From: Candidatus Saccharimonadota bacterium | GTDB taxonomy: Bacteria > Patescibacteriota > Saccharimonadia > Saccharimonadales > Saccharimonadaceae | Direction: 5' to 3' | Length of the DNA: 64,000 nt | Assembly (NCBI GenBank): GCA_017514975.1 | Contig: JAFWIF010000035.1 | Location: 1-64,000, forward strand | Shown: positions 16,741 to 25,897 of the stretch, piece by piece | How the letters are laid out: every line of letters begins with the position of its first letter | Numbering within the stretch: the first letter of the stretch is position 1 | Notes under the pieces: generated by a model | Database searches by the model: none | What the model saw: only the letters and a program-made list of their open reading frames with translations | What the model was told of the DNA's origin: nothing | Made by a program: the position numbers and the translations under genes

Positions 16741-18493
16741 TTAATTCCTCCTGTGTTAATTGCGACATTGCGATTTCTTTATAGACTTTGCATTTCTTCA
16801 GTAGCTCGGCGTGAGTCCCCATCCCCACACAACTCCCGCCGTCCAATACTAAAATCTTATCTGCATGCATAATCGTTCCGATACGTTGAGCAACAATCAG
16901 ACTCGTCGCATCTTTCGTATATTTCTTCAAATCCTTACGAAGCGCGGCGTCTGTCTTGTAGTCGAGCGCCGAAAAAGTATCGTCAAATATGTATATTTCT
17001 GGCCTTCTGGCAACTGCACGCGCTATCGAGAGGCGTTGTTTTTGCCCTCCGGAAAGATTTGTGCCGCCTTGCGCAACGTGCGCATCGTACTGCTTGTCGA
17101 GTTTTTCAACAAAGTTCTTTGCTTGAGCAACCTTGATCGCCGCGCGCATATCTGCATCGCTAATTGCGCCTCGTTCGGCATCGCCGTATTTGATATTGCT
17201 CGCCACTGTACCCGTAAACATTATTGCTTTCTGTGGGATATAACCAATCTTTTCGCGTAATGCTGTTTGTTTATAATCTTTTACATTGATGCCGTCTACA
17301 AAAATTTCGCCTTCTGTTACATCGTAAAAGCGTGGCACGAGATTCATTAAGCTTGATTTACCAGATCCGGTTGAGCCGATAAATGCTACCGTTTCGCCCG
17401 GCTTTGCAGTGAACGAAATATCGCGCAGCAAATATTCTTCGGCGTCAGGGTATTTAAATGAGACTTTGCGAAATTCGATAACTCCTCGTTCGGCCGTCTC
17501 GTCGTCGTCATACGTTCCGTCTTTGAGCTTGTTTTCCTCATCAAGAACCTCGTTGATGCGTTCTGCCGAAACTTGCGCCCTCGGCAACATCACAAAAATA
17601 ATCGCCAACATGAGGAACGACATAATCACGTGCATTGCGTAAGTCGAGAAAACAATCATCTCACTAAACACCGTCAATTTGTCCGCCATTAGTGCGCCGT
17701 CGATCAGATACGCCCCAATTAAGTATATTAGCAATGCGACACCTTGCATGACTAGATACATAATTGGCGATATGAGCGCCATGATTCTTTGGTTAAAAAT
17801 CTGAATTTTGGTAAGCTCGGCGTTACTGTGTTCAAATTTCTTTTCTTGGTAGCGTTCAGCATTAAACGCGCGCACTACGCGAATTCCTTTTAGATTTTCG
17901 CGCGTTGCTCCATTTAGCTTATCGGTTAATTTTTGAACGAGCTTAAACTTCGGAACCACGATTGCCATTACGGTGCCGACCAAGCCAAGCAGTATTACTA
18001 CCGCGATACCCGTCGTCGCGCTCCATTGCCAGCTCTTGTTCGAGATTTTTACAATCGCCCAAATCGCTGTTAATGGCGAACGAATCATCATGCTCGTCCC
18101 CATCGAAACGAGCATTTGTATTTGCGTCACGTCGTTAGTGGTGCGCGTAATCAACGAGCTAGTCGAAAGACGCTTAACCGCTTCCATATCTAAGCTCTCT
18201 ACTTTTTCAAAAATCTTATTTCTCAAATTCTTCGAAAAATTCGCCGCAACAATCGACGAGCAATAGCCCGCACCTACTACCGCCACAAAGCTCCCCAGAG
18301 CACACGCCAACATTAGGCCGCCATTCATCAAGATTTCGCTCATCTCGCTCCCCTCTGTTTGGACGAGTTTTGTAATCTCAGACATAAAATCAGGCATCTT
18401 CAATTCTAGCCATACTTGCGCGGCTACTAGGCCAAATGTGCAAAAAATCAGTCCTATGTCTTTCTTCGAAAAATTCCTAAATAATTTAAACAT
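16733..18493 (-). CDS. ABC exporter half-transporter, subunit 1 (586 aa)
   Basis: First gene of the exporter operon, translated from GGAGG lying three bases before the ATG. Six transmembrane helices, then Walker A GSTGSGKSSL, signature NLSGGQKQRLSIARA, and a Walker B IYIFDDTFSALD in which the catalytic Glu is Asp; the H-loop His is Gln (VAQRIGT). Both substitutions are the usual mark of the degenerate site in heterodimeric exporters, so this subunit needs the downstream partner for turnover. Together the two form one transporter in the cytoplasmic membrane. Confidence 0.92.
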   Translation of the reverse strand: MFKLFRNFSKKDIGLIFCTFGLVAAQVWLELKMPDFMSEITKLVQTEGSEMSEILMNGGLMLACALGSFVAVVGAGYCSSIVAANFSKNLRNKIFEKVESLDMEAVKRLSTSSLITRTTNDVTQIQMLVSMGTSMMIRSPLTAIWAIVKISNKSWQWSATTGIAVVILLGLVGTVMAIVVPKFKLVQKLTDKLNGATRENLKGIRVVRAFNAERYQEKKFEHSNAELTKIQIFNQRIMALISPIMYLVMQGVALLIYLIGAYLIDGALMADKLTVFSEMIVFSTYAMHVIMSFLMLAIIFVMLPRAQVSAERINEVLDEENKLKDGTYDDDETAERGVIEFRKVSFKYPDAEEYLLRDISFTAKPGETVAFIGSTGSGKSSLMNLVPRFYDVTEGEIFVDGINVKDYKQTALREKIGYIPQKAIMFTGTVASNIKYGDAERGAISDADMRAAIKVAQAKNFVEKLDKQYDAHVAQGGTNLSGGQKQRLSIARAVARRPEIYIFDDTFSALDYKTDAALRKDLKKYTKDATSLIVAQRIGTIMHADKILVLDGGSCVGMGTHAELLKKCKVYKEIAMSQLTQEELNV

Positions 18494-18523
18494 TTACCTC
18501 CGTTTCATTGTTTGTCTGTACGC

Positions 18524-18551
18524 AGTATATTTCCGCGCCGTGTCCAGTCAA
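18524..18551 (-). promoter_or_regulatory. Promoter of the ABC exporter operon
   Basis: Minus strand TTGACT (18551-18546), 16-nt spacer, TATACT (18529-18524), with a short leader carrying the ribosome site. Confidence 0.75.
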
Positions 18552-18679
18552 TATATTTTAGCCCATGTCGTAGGCAGTGTCAAACTCTGCTATCGATACA
18601 ACTATACAGTATTGCGAAACCCCCAAAGAAACCCGCATTCTCAGCGATTACCTCCATTTTAGCACAAAATATGAAAAAT

Positions 18680-18716
18680 GTCAAGCATTGACGGAATGGT
18701 TGGTTTATGATAATCT
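18680..18716 (+). promoter_or_regulatory. Promoter with inverted-repeat operator, surface protein gene
   Basis: GTCAA-GCA-TTGAC (18680-18692) overlaps the -35 TTGACG (18688-18693); a weak -10 TAATCT follows after 17 nt. The same 13-nt inverted repeat recurs at 34901-34913. Confidence 0.65.
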
Positions 18717-18727
18717 AAAACTAAATA

Positions 18728-18744
18728 AGGTCAAAATAAACACA
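18728..18744 (+). promoter_or_regulatory. AGGTCAAAA leader element, copy A
   Basis: AGGTCAAAATAAACACA in the start of the transcript, matching elements before the genes at 25788 (minus) and 34968. Confidence 0.55.
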
Positions 18745-18763
18745 AAACAAGGAGAGATAAGTT

Positions 18764-20142
18764 ATGTTCACGAAAGCTCATGGGGGGGGGTATCTAAAAG
18801 ATTCTTATTGATTGCGCTATTTGCAATCTTTAATCTTGTATCGATGATGACTTCGGTCCCAGCTTTGGCCGTCTCGCAAATCTCATCGACCGGTTGGCAA
18901 AATATCGGCGTCAATGAAGTCCAGGTGGACTTGTCAAAAATGAAGCTCCATAATGCCGAGTTTACGCCTGATAATGATGATCTGAAAATGATTACCGATG
19001 GTGTCGAATACGATTTCGGCCTCGTTGATAGTAATGGCGGGGCTATTGCCAGCTACCGCACTTCTGATACGAGCGGCTCAACTATTGATCTTGGTTCTTT
19101 TACCTTAAAGTGGCGTGATATAGCTCGGCTTGCCGATGGTTCGCTTTGTGATTTGGTGCTTCGCGTACACGCTACCGCTTATCATGGTGGTAAATTCGGC
19201 ACCCCGATTTTAATCTTTGCCGACAGAGGCCTTCTTCTTGATAGTCCCATGGTTGGCACTAACTATAGTGCGACGATTGATATGACGTCGACTTTCTTAA
19301 AATCTGGCACCAATCAAAAAGTAAATGCAAAGATTGCACAAAATTTCATTGATATTGATCAGCCTGCCTATGGTGGCGTTTATCAAAATCCAGACGATTC
19401 TATCCCTGATTATGTTGAGAGTATTCAGCTCCTAGAAGGTTTCAATGACGTCGTCTATCTTGAGCCAGATTATTACCTTAATATCTCCGAAAATCCAGCT
19501 ACACCACGCTTTTCCGCTACTCGAAATACAGCCACTATCGCGGATGCGCGCCGTGCTGGCCTAATCACTCTCGCCGATGCTGGCGAGTTTCGATATCGTT
19601 GGACTGGGCGTGGTAGCGGTACAGGACTTGGTTTTATTGATTCGTTGTCCGTTGAAACCTCCGTCTCGGGTGATTATGCCGATAAAGTCACTATTTCCCC
19701 TAGTCAGACTGGCGTTCTCTGGAAAAATTCTTACCCAGTCTCATTCACGGTTAAACGCGGTTATACTTTATCTCGACTTTTAATCGATGGTGAAAACTAC
19801 GACTATGCCGCTCTCGCAGATTACGCCGCGTGTGATGCGCGTCAATCCGCCTGTACCTACAATTATATTTTCAAAGACATCGTTTCTAATCATTCCATCG
19901 ACGTGCGCGTCGTCCCATTACCGACCGAGGAAGCCGTCAGCGAACAGGGAAACGAAGAAGATCCTGTCGTTCCCGACGGCGTCGCCCCGATTACTCCCTA
20001 TAGCAACAATCCGGCCAAGCCCGTCGCCAACCCGCACACTGCAGACGCCAGCGCAGAAACGCTCAAGCTCCCCTTCATCATTGTTGGCGCGTCTGTTGCT
20101 GGCTTAGTAGTTGCAGTCGTTCTTTACCGACGTTTGTCCTAG
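18764..20142 (+). CDS. Phase-variable cell-surface protein, out of frame in this copy
   Basis: Start ATG at 18764 follows AAGGAGA. After six codons comes a run of nine G (18782-18790); as written the frame then hits TGA at 18809. With ten (or seven) G it would read on as a signal peptide (SKRFLLIALFAIFNLVSMM, ending SVPALA) and a 459-aa secreted protein. The mature part is not a recognised family; it is rich in Asp, Thr and Tyr with two Cys near the C-terminal third, and ends NPHTADASAETLKL, a hydrophobic helix and YRRLS, a sorting-signal-like tail. A G-run indel in the sequence assembly would give the same picture. Confidence 0.75.
18782..18790 (+). repeat. Poly-G tract (9 G), contingency-type
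   Basis: Nine consecutive G inside codons 7-9 of the surface protein gene. Slipped-strand change by one G would switch the frame. Confidence 0.85.
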
Positions 20143-20189
20143 GTTTTACGCGACTCGTTGAGGCCCTTTTGATGTAACGGCCTAATCGC

Positions 20190-20218
20190 CTAAGCTTCGA
20201 CTGGATGTCGAAGCTTAG
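20190..20218. terminator. Perfect 12-bp hairpin between convergent genes
   Basis: CTAAGCTTCGAC (20190-20201) and GTCGAAGCTTAG (20207-20218) with a 5-nt loop. There is no T-run on either side, so it may be a bidirectional terminator of the U-less kind or an mRNA 3'-end stabiliser. Confidence 0.6.
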
Positions 20219-20226
20219 CGTCTGAC

Positions 20227-20928
20227 CTATTGATTCTTCTTAAAGCACAAGAACCAATCTAGACAATACATCTCGTCGCTCTTGTCTTCCATTCTTTCTT
20301 TTGCGACGCCGCATGAGCCTGCCGTAGGCACAATTACATCATCTCCAGGACGCCAATCGGCTGGCGTTGCGCAGGCCGCTTCGTCTGCTTTTTGCAGTGC
20401 CATTACGATGCGCTTGATTTCATCAAAGTTGCGCCCCGTCGTAAGTGGATAGTAAAGAATTGTGCGAATCTTTCCTTTCGGGTCGATGATGAATACTGCT
20501 CGTACCGCTTGTGTATTCGAAGCGCCAGGCTGTATCATGCCGTACTTATTAGCGATTTCCATCCGTATATCTTCAATCAGCGGAAACTCTACTTCGATAT
20601 TTTTCATATCTTTCCATGTGAGCTCCTTAATCTTGCGCAGCCATGCAATATGCGAATACAGTGAATCGACCGATAGGCCAATCAACTCTGTGTTGATCGC
20701 GGAAAAATCTTTCTGCATCGAAGCAAATGTCATGAATTCAGTTGTGCAAACTGGCGTAAAATCTGCCGGATGTGAAAACAAAATTACCCATTTTCCTTTA
20801 TAATCCGCCGGAAAGCTAATCGGTCCCTGCGTGGTCACCGCCTCAAACGCCGGCGCATCCTCCCCGATAAGTGGCATTTGGTTTCTCGTGCTTATTGTTT
20901 GGTTATTAAAATCTTCATTTTCCTTCAT
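20227..20928 (-). CDS. Peroxiredoxin, Prx6/archaeal-type
   Basis: Thiol peroxidase reducing hydrogen peroxide and organic peroxides in the cytoplasm. The peroxidatic Cys is in HPADFTPVCTTEF, and the conserved Arg lies in NTQAVRAVFIID. A long C-terminal arm with several Cys (SCGVAKERM, MYCLDWFLCF) is typical of the Prx6 group and may supply a resolving Cys. The start at 20928 follows GAAAGGAA by four bases; a longer frame upstream runs through the promoter and is not used. Product 233 aa. Divergent from an AraC-type regulator with about 110 bp between, so that regulator may control it. Confidence 0.92.
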   Translation of the reverse strand: MKENEDFNNQTISTRNQMPLIGEDAPAFEAVTTQGPISFPADYKGKWVILFSHPADFTPVCTTEFMTFASMQKDFSAINTELIGLSVDSLYSHIAWLRKIKELTWKDMKNIEVEFPLIEDIRMEIANKYGMIQPGASNTQAVRAVFIIDPKGKIRTILYYPLTTGRNFDEIKRIVMALQKADEAACATPADWRPGDDVIVPTAGSCGVAKERMEDKSDEMYCLDWFLCFKKNQ

Positions 20929-20952
20929 GTGATTCCTTTCGTTAATACTATC

Positions 20953-20958
20953 ATTATA
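20953..20958 (-). promoter_or_regulatory. -10 box, peroxiredoxin
   Basis: Minus strand TATAAT, 24 nt upstream of the start codon; no good -35 is seen. Confidence 0.6.
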
Positions 20959-21023
20959 GTGCAAAACTACGCGACAAAATATCAAAAAAATCCCAAAAAC
21001 TATTACAAAAATGTCAAATCTGC

Positions 21024-21029
21024 TATAAT
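21024..21029 (+). promoter_or_regulatory. Extended -10 box, AraC-type regulator
   Basis: TGCTATAAT, 9 nt before the ATG; no ribosome site. Confidence 0.7.
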
Positions 21030-21038
21030 TATACTAAT

Positions 21039-21905
21039 ATGCAATCATCTAACACTGTCAATCTCCCTATTTATATTGCGCGCGAGTCGCTCTATACAGA
21101 GGCCGTTCGCGACAATATTCCTCATCTCCACGCCTCGGCGATCGAGATTATTTATCTCACTGCTGGCGAATTAGAGTGTCAGGCCAACGACGCATCTTTC
21201 TTGCTAAGACCCGGCGACGTCTGTTTTATTAACCGTGGCCAACTTCACCACCTTTATCGTCGTTCGGCTTCGTCCGTCGACGAACATCTGTCGCTTATCG
21301 TCGATCCAGATTACTTTTTTGCTCAAAATACGCCTTTTTCTGCTTTGCTCGAACCGCTTCTAGGCGACGCAGCCTTTACGCATTATAAATTTTCCGCGTC
21401 CGACTACGATAATTCCGCAATTTATACGCATCTTCTTGAGGTTGAAGCACTCGTCGCGCAGAAGTCCTGCGCCTACGAGTTTGATCTCGCGGCGCGTCTT
21501 CTGCAAATTTTTCGCCACCTTTATTGCGCCTATCTACGTCCTTGCGCAACTCCTTTGGCTATCGACGCAGATCTTCCGCTTCAGAAAAAGATGTTAGACT
21601 ACATCGCTAGTCATTATTCTGAGACAATCGACGTTCTCGACATTGCCAAATCCGCCAATCTTAGCAAGAGTAAGTGTTTTCGCTTATTCAAGCGCTATAC
21701 TCGCTTAACTCCAGCCGCCTACTTAAATCAATACCGCCTCGAGCGCGCCGCTAAGCTATTGACGCAAACGACGCATTCGATTTCTTCTATCGCACATTCT
21801 TGTGGTTTTTCTCAACACAGCTATTTTGGCAAGCTATTCCTAGCAAATTATCATTGCACTCCTGTAGAGTACCGTAGGGCTTTGCAGGGTCCATCGAAAA
21901 AATAA
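21039..21905 (+). CDS. AraC/XylS family transcriptional regulator
   Basis: DNA-binding regulator with an N-terminal cupin-like sensor (HASAIEIIYLTAGELE, then LRPGDVCFINRGQLHHLY, about residues 28-75) and the two helix-turn-helix motifs of the AraC family at the C-terminus: IDVLDIAKSANLSKSKCFRL and SISSIAHSCGFSQHSYFGKL. The 288-aa length is typical. Ligand unknown; cupins in this family often bind sugars. It is divergent from the peroxiredoxin gene and upstream of dnaK, though dnaK has its own operators. Such regulators are uncommon in very reduced genomes. Confidence 0.9.
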   Translation: MQSSNTVNLPIYIARESLYTEAVRDNIPHLHASAIEIIYLTAGELECQANDASFLLRPGDVCFINRGQLHHLYRRSASSVDEHLSLIVDPDYFFAQNTPFSALLEPLLGDAAFTHYKFSASDYDNSAIYTHLLEVEALVAQKSCAYEFDLAARLLQIFRHLYCAYLRPCATPLAIDADLPLQKKMLDYIASHYSETIDVLDIAKSANLSKSKCFRLFKRYTRLTPAAYLNQYRLERAAKLLTQTTHSISSIAHSCGFSQHSYFGKLFLANYHCTPVEYRRALQGPSKK

Positions 21906-21937
21906 AAAACCGCAAAAAACTCACACCGACCCCTGTA

Positions 21938-21964
21938 TTAGCACTCTTGACATGAGAGTGCTAA
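21938..21964 (+). promoter_or_regulatory. CIRCE operator 1 (HrcA site)
   Basis: TTAGCACTC-N9-GAGTGCTAA, a perfect CIRCE element, overlapping the -35 of the dnaK promoter. Confidence 0.96.
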
Positions 21965-21975
21965 TGCGCTACAAT
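21948..21975 (+). promoter_or_regulatory. dnaK promoter
   Basis: TTGACA (21948-21953), 16-nt spacer, TACAAT (21970-21975); the -35 lies inside the spacer of CIRCE 1. Confidence 0.85.
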
Positions 21976-21984
21976 GGGTATTAA

Positions 21985-22011
21985 TTAGCACTCATGACAG
22001 TAGAGTGCTAA
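21985..22011 (+). promoter_or_regulatory. CIRCE operator 2 (HrcA site)
   Basis: A second perfect TTAGCACTC-N9-GAGTGCTAA just after the transcription start, so HrcA would clamp both sides of the promoter. hrcA itself is not in the window. Confidence 0.96.
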
Positions 22012-22084
22012 ACAAAACCATAATATAACCATTAAATTACGCATACGATTAGCATCGCAAAAGTATTAAAAAGGAGGAAATAAT

Positions 22085-23995
22085 ATGGGAAAAATTATTG
22101 GTATCGATCTTGGAACAACCAACAGCGCCTTTGCTTATATGGTTGCCGGCAAGCCTGAAGTGATTACAAACGCCGAGGGCGATCGCACGACGCCGTCTGT
22201 CGTTGCTGTCACGAAGAAAAATGAGCGTCTCGTTGGCAAAGTCGCTCAACGCCAACGTGTTACGAATCCAGAAAACACTATTTACGGTATCAAACGCCTT
22301 ATTGGTCGCAAGTACGACGACAAAGAAGTGCAGAACGACAAAAAGAATGTTCCGTACAAAATTGTCAAAAAAGGTTCTGGCGTTGCGGTAGAACTCGGTG
22401 GCAAGGAACACACTCCAGAAGAAGTTTCTGCGATGATTCTTAGCAAAATCAAGGCCGACGCCGAGGCGTTTCTCGGTGAGCCTGTTACTGAAGCGATTAT
22501 TACAGTACCGGCTTACTTTGACGACTCTCAACGCCAAGCTACCAAAGACGCTGGTAAGATTGCCGGACTAGAGGTACGTCGTATCATTAACGAGCCTACC
22601 GCCGCGGCGCTTGCTTATGGTCTTGAAAAAAACGAAGATCAAAAGATTGTCGTTTTTGACCTTGGCGGTGGAACCTTTGATGTTTCGATTCTTGAATTAG
22701 GCGATGGCGTGTTCGAAGTGAAGTCGACTAATGGCGATACGCATCTCGGCGGTGAAGACTTTGACAATGTAATCGTTGATTATATTCTCGACAGCTTTAA
22801 GTCTGACACGAACATCGATCTCCGCAAAGACGCCGCTGCAATGCAACGCGTCAAAGACGAGGCTGAAAAAGCCAAGAAAGAGCTCAGCTCGGCTTCTGAA
22901 ACCGATATTAATCTTCCGTATATTACCGCCGATGCTGACGGCCCCAAGCACCTTGAGCTGACTTTGACTCGCGCCAAGCTCGAGGAACTGGTCTCTGATC
23001 TTCTCGAACGTCTCGATGCGCCGGTTAATAAGGCTCTCAAAGACGCCAAGCTCGATACTAAAGATATTAGCGAAATCGTCATGGTCGGTGGTATGACACG
23101 CATGCCGGCCGTTGTCGAGCGCGTCAAAAAGCTTTTCGGTAAAGATCCGATGCAAGGTGTTAACCCCGACGAAGTTGTGGCGGTTGGTGCGGCCATTCAG
23201 GGCGGCGTGCTTGCTGGCGACGTGAAAGACGTCCTCCTTCTCGACGTTACTCCGCTGACATTGGGTATTGAAACCATGGGCGGCGTTCGCACTCCTCTCA
23301 TCGACCGCAATACTACTATTCCAACCAGTAAATCCGAGGTCTTTAGTACCGCCAGCGACAATCAGCCTCAAGTCGAAATTCACGTTCTCCAAGGCGAGCG
23401 CGAATTTGCGAAAGACAATAAATCTCTCGGGCGCTTTATTCTCGACGGCATTGCGCCTGCTCCCCGCGGTATTCCGCAAATTGAGGTTACCTTCAATCTC
23501 GATGCCAATGGTATTCTCAATGTATCCGCCAAAGACAAGGGAACTGGCAAAGAACAGAGCATTACGATTCAGAACTCTGGCAACATGAGTAAAGACGACA
23601 TCGAAAAGGCTCAAAAAGATGCTGAAGCTCATGCTGAGGATGACAAGAAGCGCAAAGAGGCTGTTGATGCCAAAAACCACCTCGAAAACGCTATTTATCA
23701 AGCCGAAAAGATGCCTACCGAGTATAAAGGCAAAATTTCCGACGACGACAAAAAGACGATCGAAAAAGCCGTCAAGGACGCAAAGGAAGCTCTCGAGTCT
23801 GCATCGGACGACAAGGAGAAGCTCGAAGAGGCTACAAAGGCTCTCAACGATGCCATTATGCCAATCGGCGCAAAAATGTACCAAGCTGCTTCGCAAGACG
23901 CTCAGTCCAACGCTACGACTGACGACAAGGATGCAAAAAAAGACAATAAGTCTAAAGACGATGATACGGTCGAAGGCGAGGTAGTTGACAAATAA
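22085..23995 (+). CDS. dnaK: Chaperone protein DnaK (Hsp70)
   Basis: ATP-driven folding chaperone. N-terminal [19 protein letters not shown], phosphate loop [15 protein letters not shown] and the adenosine motif [13 protein letters not shown] are all present, followed by the interdomain linker ([18 protein letters not shown]), the substrate-binding domain and a charged lid ending in EGEVVDK. Length 636 aa is standard. AAAAGGAGG precedes the ATG and the leader is about 100 nt, in contrast to the leaderless pattern of most neighbours. Heat-shock control by HrcA is indicated by two operators. grpE and dnaJ are not adjacent; dnaK is followed by a terminator. Confidence 0.98.
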   Translation: MGKIIGIDLGTTNSAFAYMVAGKPEVITNAEGDRTTPSVVAVTKKNERLVGKVAQRQRVTNPENTIYGIKRLIGRKYDDKEVQNDKKNVPYKIVKKGSGVAVELGGKEHTPEEVSAMILSKIKADAEAFLGEPVTEAIITVPAYFDDSQRQATKDAGKIAGLEVRRIINEPTAAALAYGLEKNEDQKIVVFDLGGGTFDVSILELGDGVFEVKSTNGDTHLGGEDFDNVIVDYILDSFKSDTNIDLRKDAAAMQRVKDEAEKAKKELSSASETDINLPYITADADGPKHLELTLTRAKLEELVSDLLERLDAPVNKALKDAKLDTKDISEIVMVGGMTRMPAVVERVKKLFGKDPMQGVNPDEVVAVGAAIQGGVLAGDVKDVLLLDVTPLTLGIETMGGVRTPLIDRNTTIPTSKSEVFSTASDNQPQVEIHVLQGEREFAKDNKSLGRFILDGIAPAPRGIPQIEVTFNLDANGILNVSAKDKGTGKEQSITIQNSGNMSKDDIEKAQKDAEAHAEDDKKRKEAVDAKNHLENAIYQAEKMPTEYKGKISDDDKKTIEKAVKDAKEALESASDDKEKLEEATKALNDAIMPIGAKMYQAASQDAQSNATTDDKDAKKDNKSKDDDTVEGEVVDK

Positions 23996-24053
23996 TGCAA
24001 CCTGTGATATACTTAAGGTAATCGAAGTCCTTCGGGTTTCATCTTGAGTAGTC

Positions 24054-24084
24054 AAAATAGCGAGCGGTCTAGCTCGCTATTTTT
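24054..24084 (+). terminator. Intrinsic terminator of dnaK
   Basis: AAAATAGCGAGC (24054-24065) and GCTCGCTATTTTT (24072-24084) with a 6-nt loop and U-tract. Confidence 0.93.
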
Positions 24085-24171
24085 GGCATTAAGACTTATT
24101 GTCTAATGTTTTTACGTCAATATCTGAACCCCTTAGCCGTGGCTTAGTTTAGCTTCACGATTGGTGCGACC

Positions 24172-25788
24172 CTATCTTCTTCTTAGAAATCTATGGCCAA
24201 CTATCATACCACAACCGATTGAAATACCACCAAATAGCAATACACGGTTCAATAAGTCGCTAGTTTTTGGATTGCTAACGTTGGCGTTGTCGTCATTTTT
24301 TACTGTCGGCTGGTCTTGGGTCGTCTGTTTAGGGGCAGATTCTTTCTCTGGGTCAGCGACTGATGGTCTTTCTTCTATTGTGAGCGCTGGAATGTCCGCG
24401 CCGTTATACAACTGCTGAATGAGCTTAGCGCCGGCGTTTTCGGTAATCAGTGACAGAGAGCCGTGTCGTAGGAAATTTGGTTTTCCGGTTAAAGTATCAA
24501 GCCCAGCATTCACAGTTTTTCCACCATAATCCCAATTCCTCAAGTCATCGCTCGTCGCATAGTGATAAATACCGTCATATTGCACTGTTGTATTATTGAC
24601 TAAATTTTCGTTATCCCAAACGTAATGGTCTGTATAGAAAAACCAAGTGTCGTTAATTTTGATAATTTGCATACCTTCCCAACCGGTTGCTTTGCCGACC
24701 GTCTCAACGCGCCCGCTTCCAGTTTGAGCGCTAAACACGCCGCCCGCCGCGTCTTGCAAGGTGTCGACATAATTCCAATTTGTCAAATCACTGCTACGAT
24801 AAAGAAGATATTTTTCCTGTGAAGCCCCTCCGTAGTCAGTTTTCACTACCATATAGTATGTTGATTGATCTTTAAAAACTGACGCGTCGATAAACGATTT
24901 AAAATTTTCCGCTTCCCAGTTATCGAAATTCATTTTTACAGGCGTCGTCCATTGTTCTTTATCTAAATCAATCGCTTTGGTTCGGTAGATATAAAAATTA
25001 CGATGAGAGTTTGCTTGGCACGCCGACTTTGTCGGCTCATCTAGTGTCGCGCAGTCTCGCGTATCTTGTTCGTTATATTGTATACTCGTGAAAACGTAGA
25101 CACTTTCATCGTCATCAACGAATGCTTCCGGAGCCCAACGATTTCTAGTCACTTCTAGGGGTGTTTCAAGGCTACTATTGTTTATTGGGGCGATATTTGT
25201 CAGCGGCCCCTTAAGTACGGTAAAGTCTGAAAAGTTTTCTGTAACTGTGTATTTAAAATCAGCTCCCGCGTAGGCTGCCCTACAGGGGATAGTTCCGAAA
25301 TTATAGAATTTACCGTTAATATAGTGGATATTGCTGTCGCGAAAATGTGACGCCATCGCCGCATTACAGGACTCTGTGCCAGAATTTGAGTTATTTGTAA
25401 TATTCGGCGTAGAGTGATTAATGTCATCAATAGCATGAAAAGTGCCGCCGTCTAGCGTAAAATAAATCTTATATTGCTCGCTGGTAAAATTGAGCTCTGG
25501 CTGTAATTGATAGTTGCGCGATTGAAAATACGAACCTATATGTAGTTGTTTGCTATGTTCTCCCGTGTAGGCGCCCGTTTCCTTGTCAAATAAATAATAG
25601 GTCTCTGCGATTTTCTGTAATCCACGCAATTTTTCGCCATCGTGGTAGTAGTATTGCGTGCCGCCCTCTTTTTGCCAGCCCTCTTGAGCTGTCGCATGTG
25701 TATTTAGCTCGCGATCGGTAGCTAGAATTGTGACGGCGCCTATCATGGCGGCGACTAAAAAATAACCTACATATTTGAGTTGTTTCAT
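24172..25788 (-). CDS. Surface-anchored GH43-like glycosidase with wall-binding repeat (538 aa)
   Basis: Signal peptide (YVGYFLVAAMIGAVTIL), then a choline/glucan-binding type repeat (GWQKEGGTQYYYHDGEKL, then LQKIAETYYLFDKETGAY), then a five-bladed propeller with GH43-like motifs: HFRDSNIHYINGKFYNFGT (catalytic base Asp), NRWAPEAFVDDDESVYVF, FIDASVFKDQSTYYM (second Asp) and EGMQIIKINDTWFFYTD (acid Glu). The C-terminus has a disordered linker, SNPKTSD, a helix and FLRRR, a sorting-signal-like tail shared with two other genes here. Predicted to cut arabinose- or xylose-type glycans outside the cell; substrate is inference. Its promoter and leader match those of the two poly-G genes, but it has no G-run. 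Confidence 0.8.
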   Translation of the reverse strand: MKQLKYVGYFLVAAMIGAVTILATDRELNTHATAQEGWQKEGGTQYYYHDGEKLRGLQKIAETYYLFDKETGAYTGEHSKQLHIGSYFQSRNYQLQPELNFTSEQYKIYFTLDGGTFHAIDDINHSTPNITNNSNSGTESCNAAMASHFRDSNIHYINGKFYNFGTIPCRAAYAGADFKYTVTENFSDFTVLKGPLTNIAPINNSSLETPLEVTRNRWAPEAFVDDDESVYVFTSIQYNEQDTRDCATLDEPTKSACQANSHRNFYIYRTKAIDLDKEQWTTPVKMNFDNWEAENFKSFIDASVFKDQSTYYMVVKTDYGGASQEKYLLYRSSDLTNWNYVDTLQDAAGGVFSAQTGSGRVETVGKATGWEGMQIIKINDTWFFYTDHYVWDNENLVNNTTVQYDGIYHYATSDDLRNWDYGGKTVNAGLDTLTGKPNFLRHGSLSLITENAGAKLIQQLYNGADIPALTIEERPSVADPEKESAPKQTTQDQPTVKNDDNANVSNPKTSDLLNRVLLFGGISIGCGMIVGHRFLRRR

Positions 25789-25802
25789 TTTTGTTTTTGT
25801 TT

Positions 25803-25808
25803 TGACCT
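25803..25808 (-). promoter_or_regulatory. AGGTCA leader element, copy C
   Basis: Minus strand AGGTCAAAACAAAAAC, from 25808 towards the start codon; third copy of the shared leader motif. Confidence 0.5.
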
Positions 25809-25822
25809 ATGTTTACAATCTA

Positions 25823-25851
25823 AGGATAAGCGACTTAAGCGAATTTGTCAA
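25823..25851 (-). promoter_or_regulatory. Promoter of the GH43-like gene
   Basis: Minus strand TTGACA (25851-25846), 17-nt spacer, TATCCT (25828-25823). Confidence 0.75.
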
Positions 25852-25897
25852 GCTCTCACATGTACTTATCTATGACTTAGATTGCAATAGAAAACAA

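Noticed and set aside
18577-18763. Upstream in-frame extension of the poly-G surface protein from an ATG at 18577
   Set aside because: It would cross both divergent promoters, lacks a ribosome site and bears no similarity to a signal peptide; the ATG at 18764 with AAGGAGA and the frame change at the G-run explain the locus better.
22697-24055. Long (452 aa) minus-strand open frame opposite dnaK
   Set aside because: Antisense frames of this kind are a known side effect of dnaK codon use; there is no start signal, no promoter and no recognisable motif.
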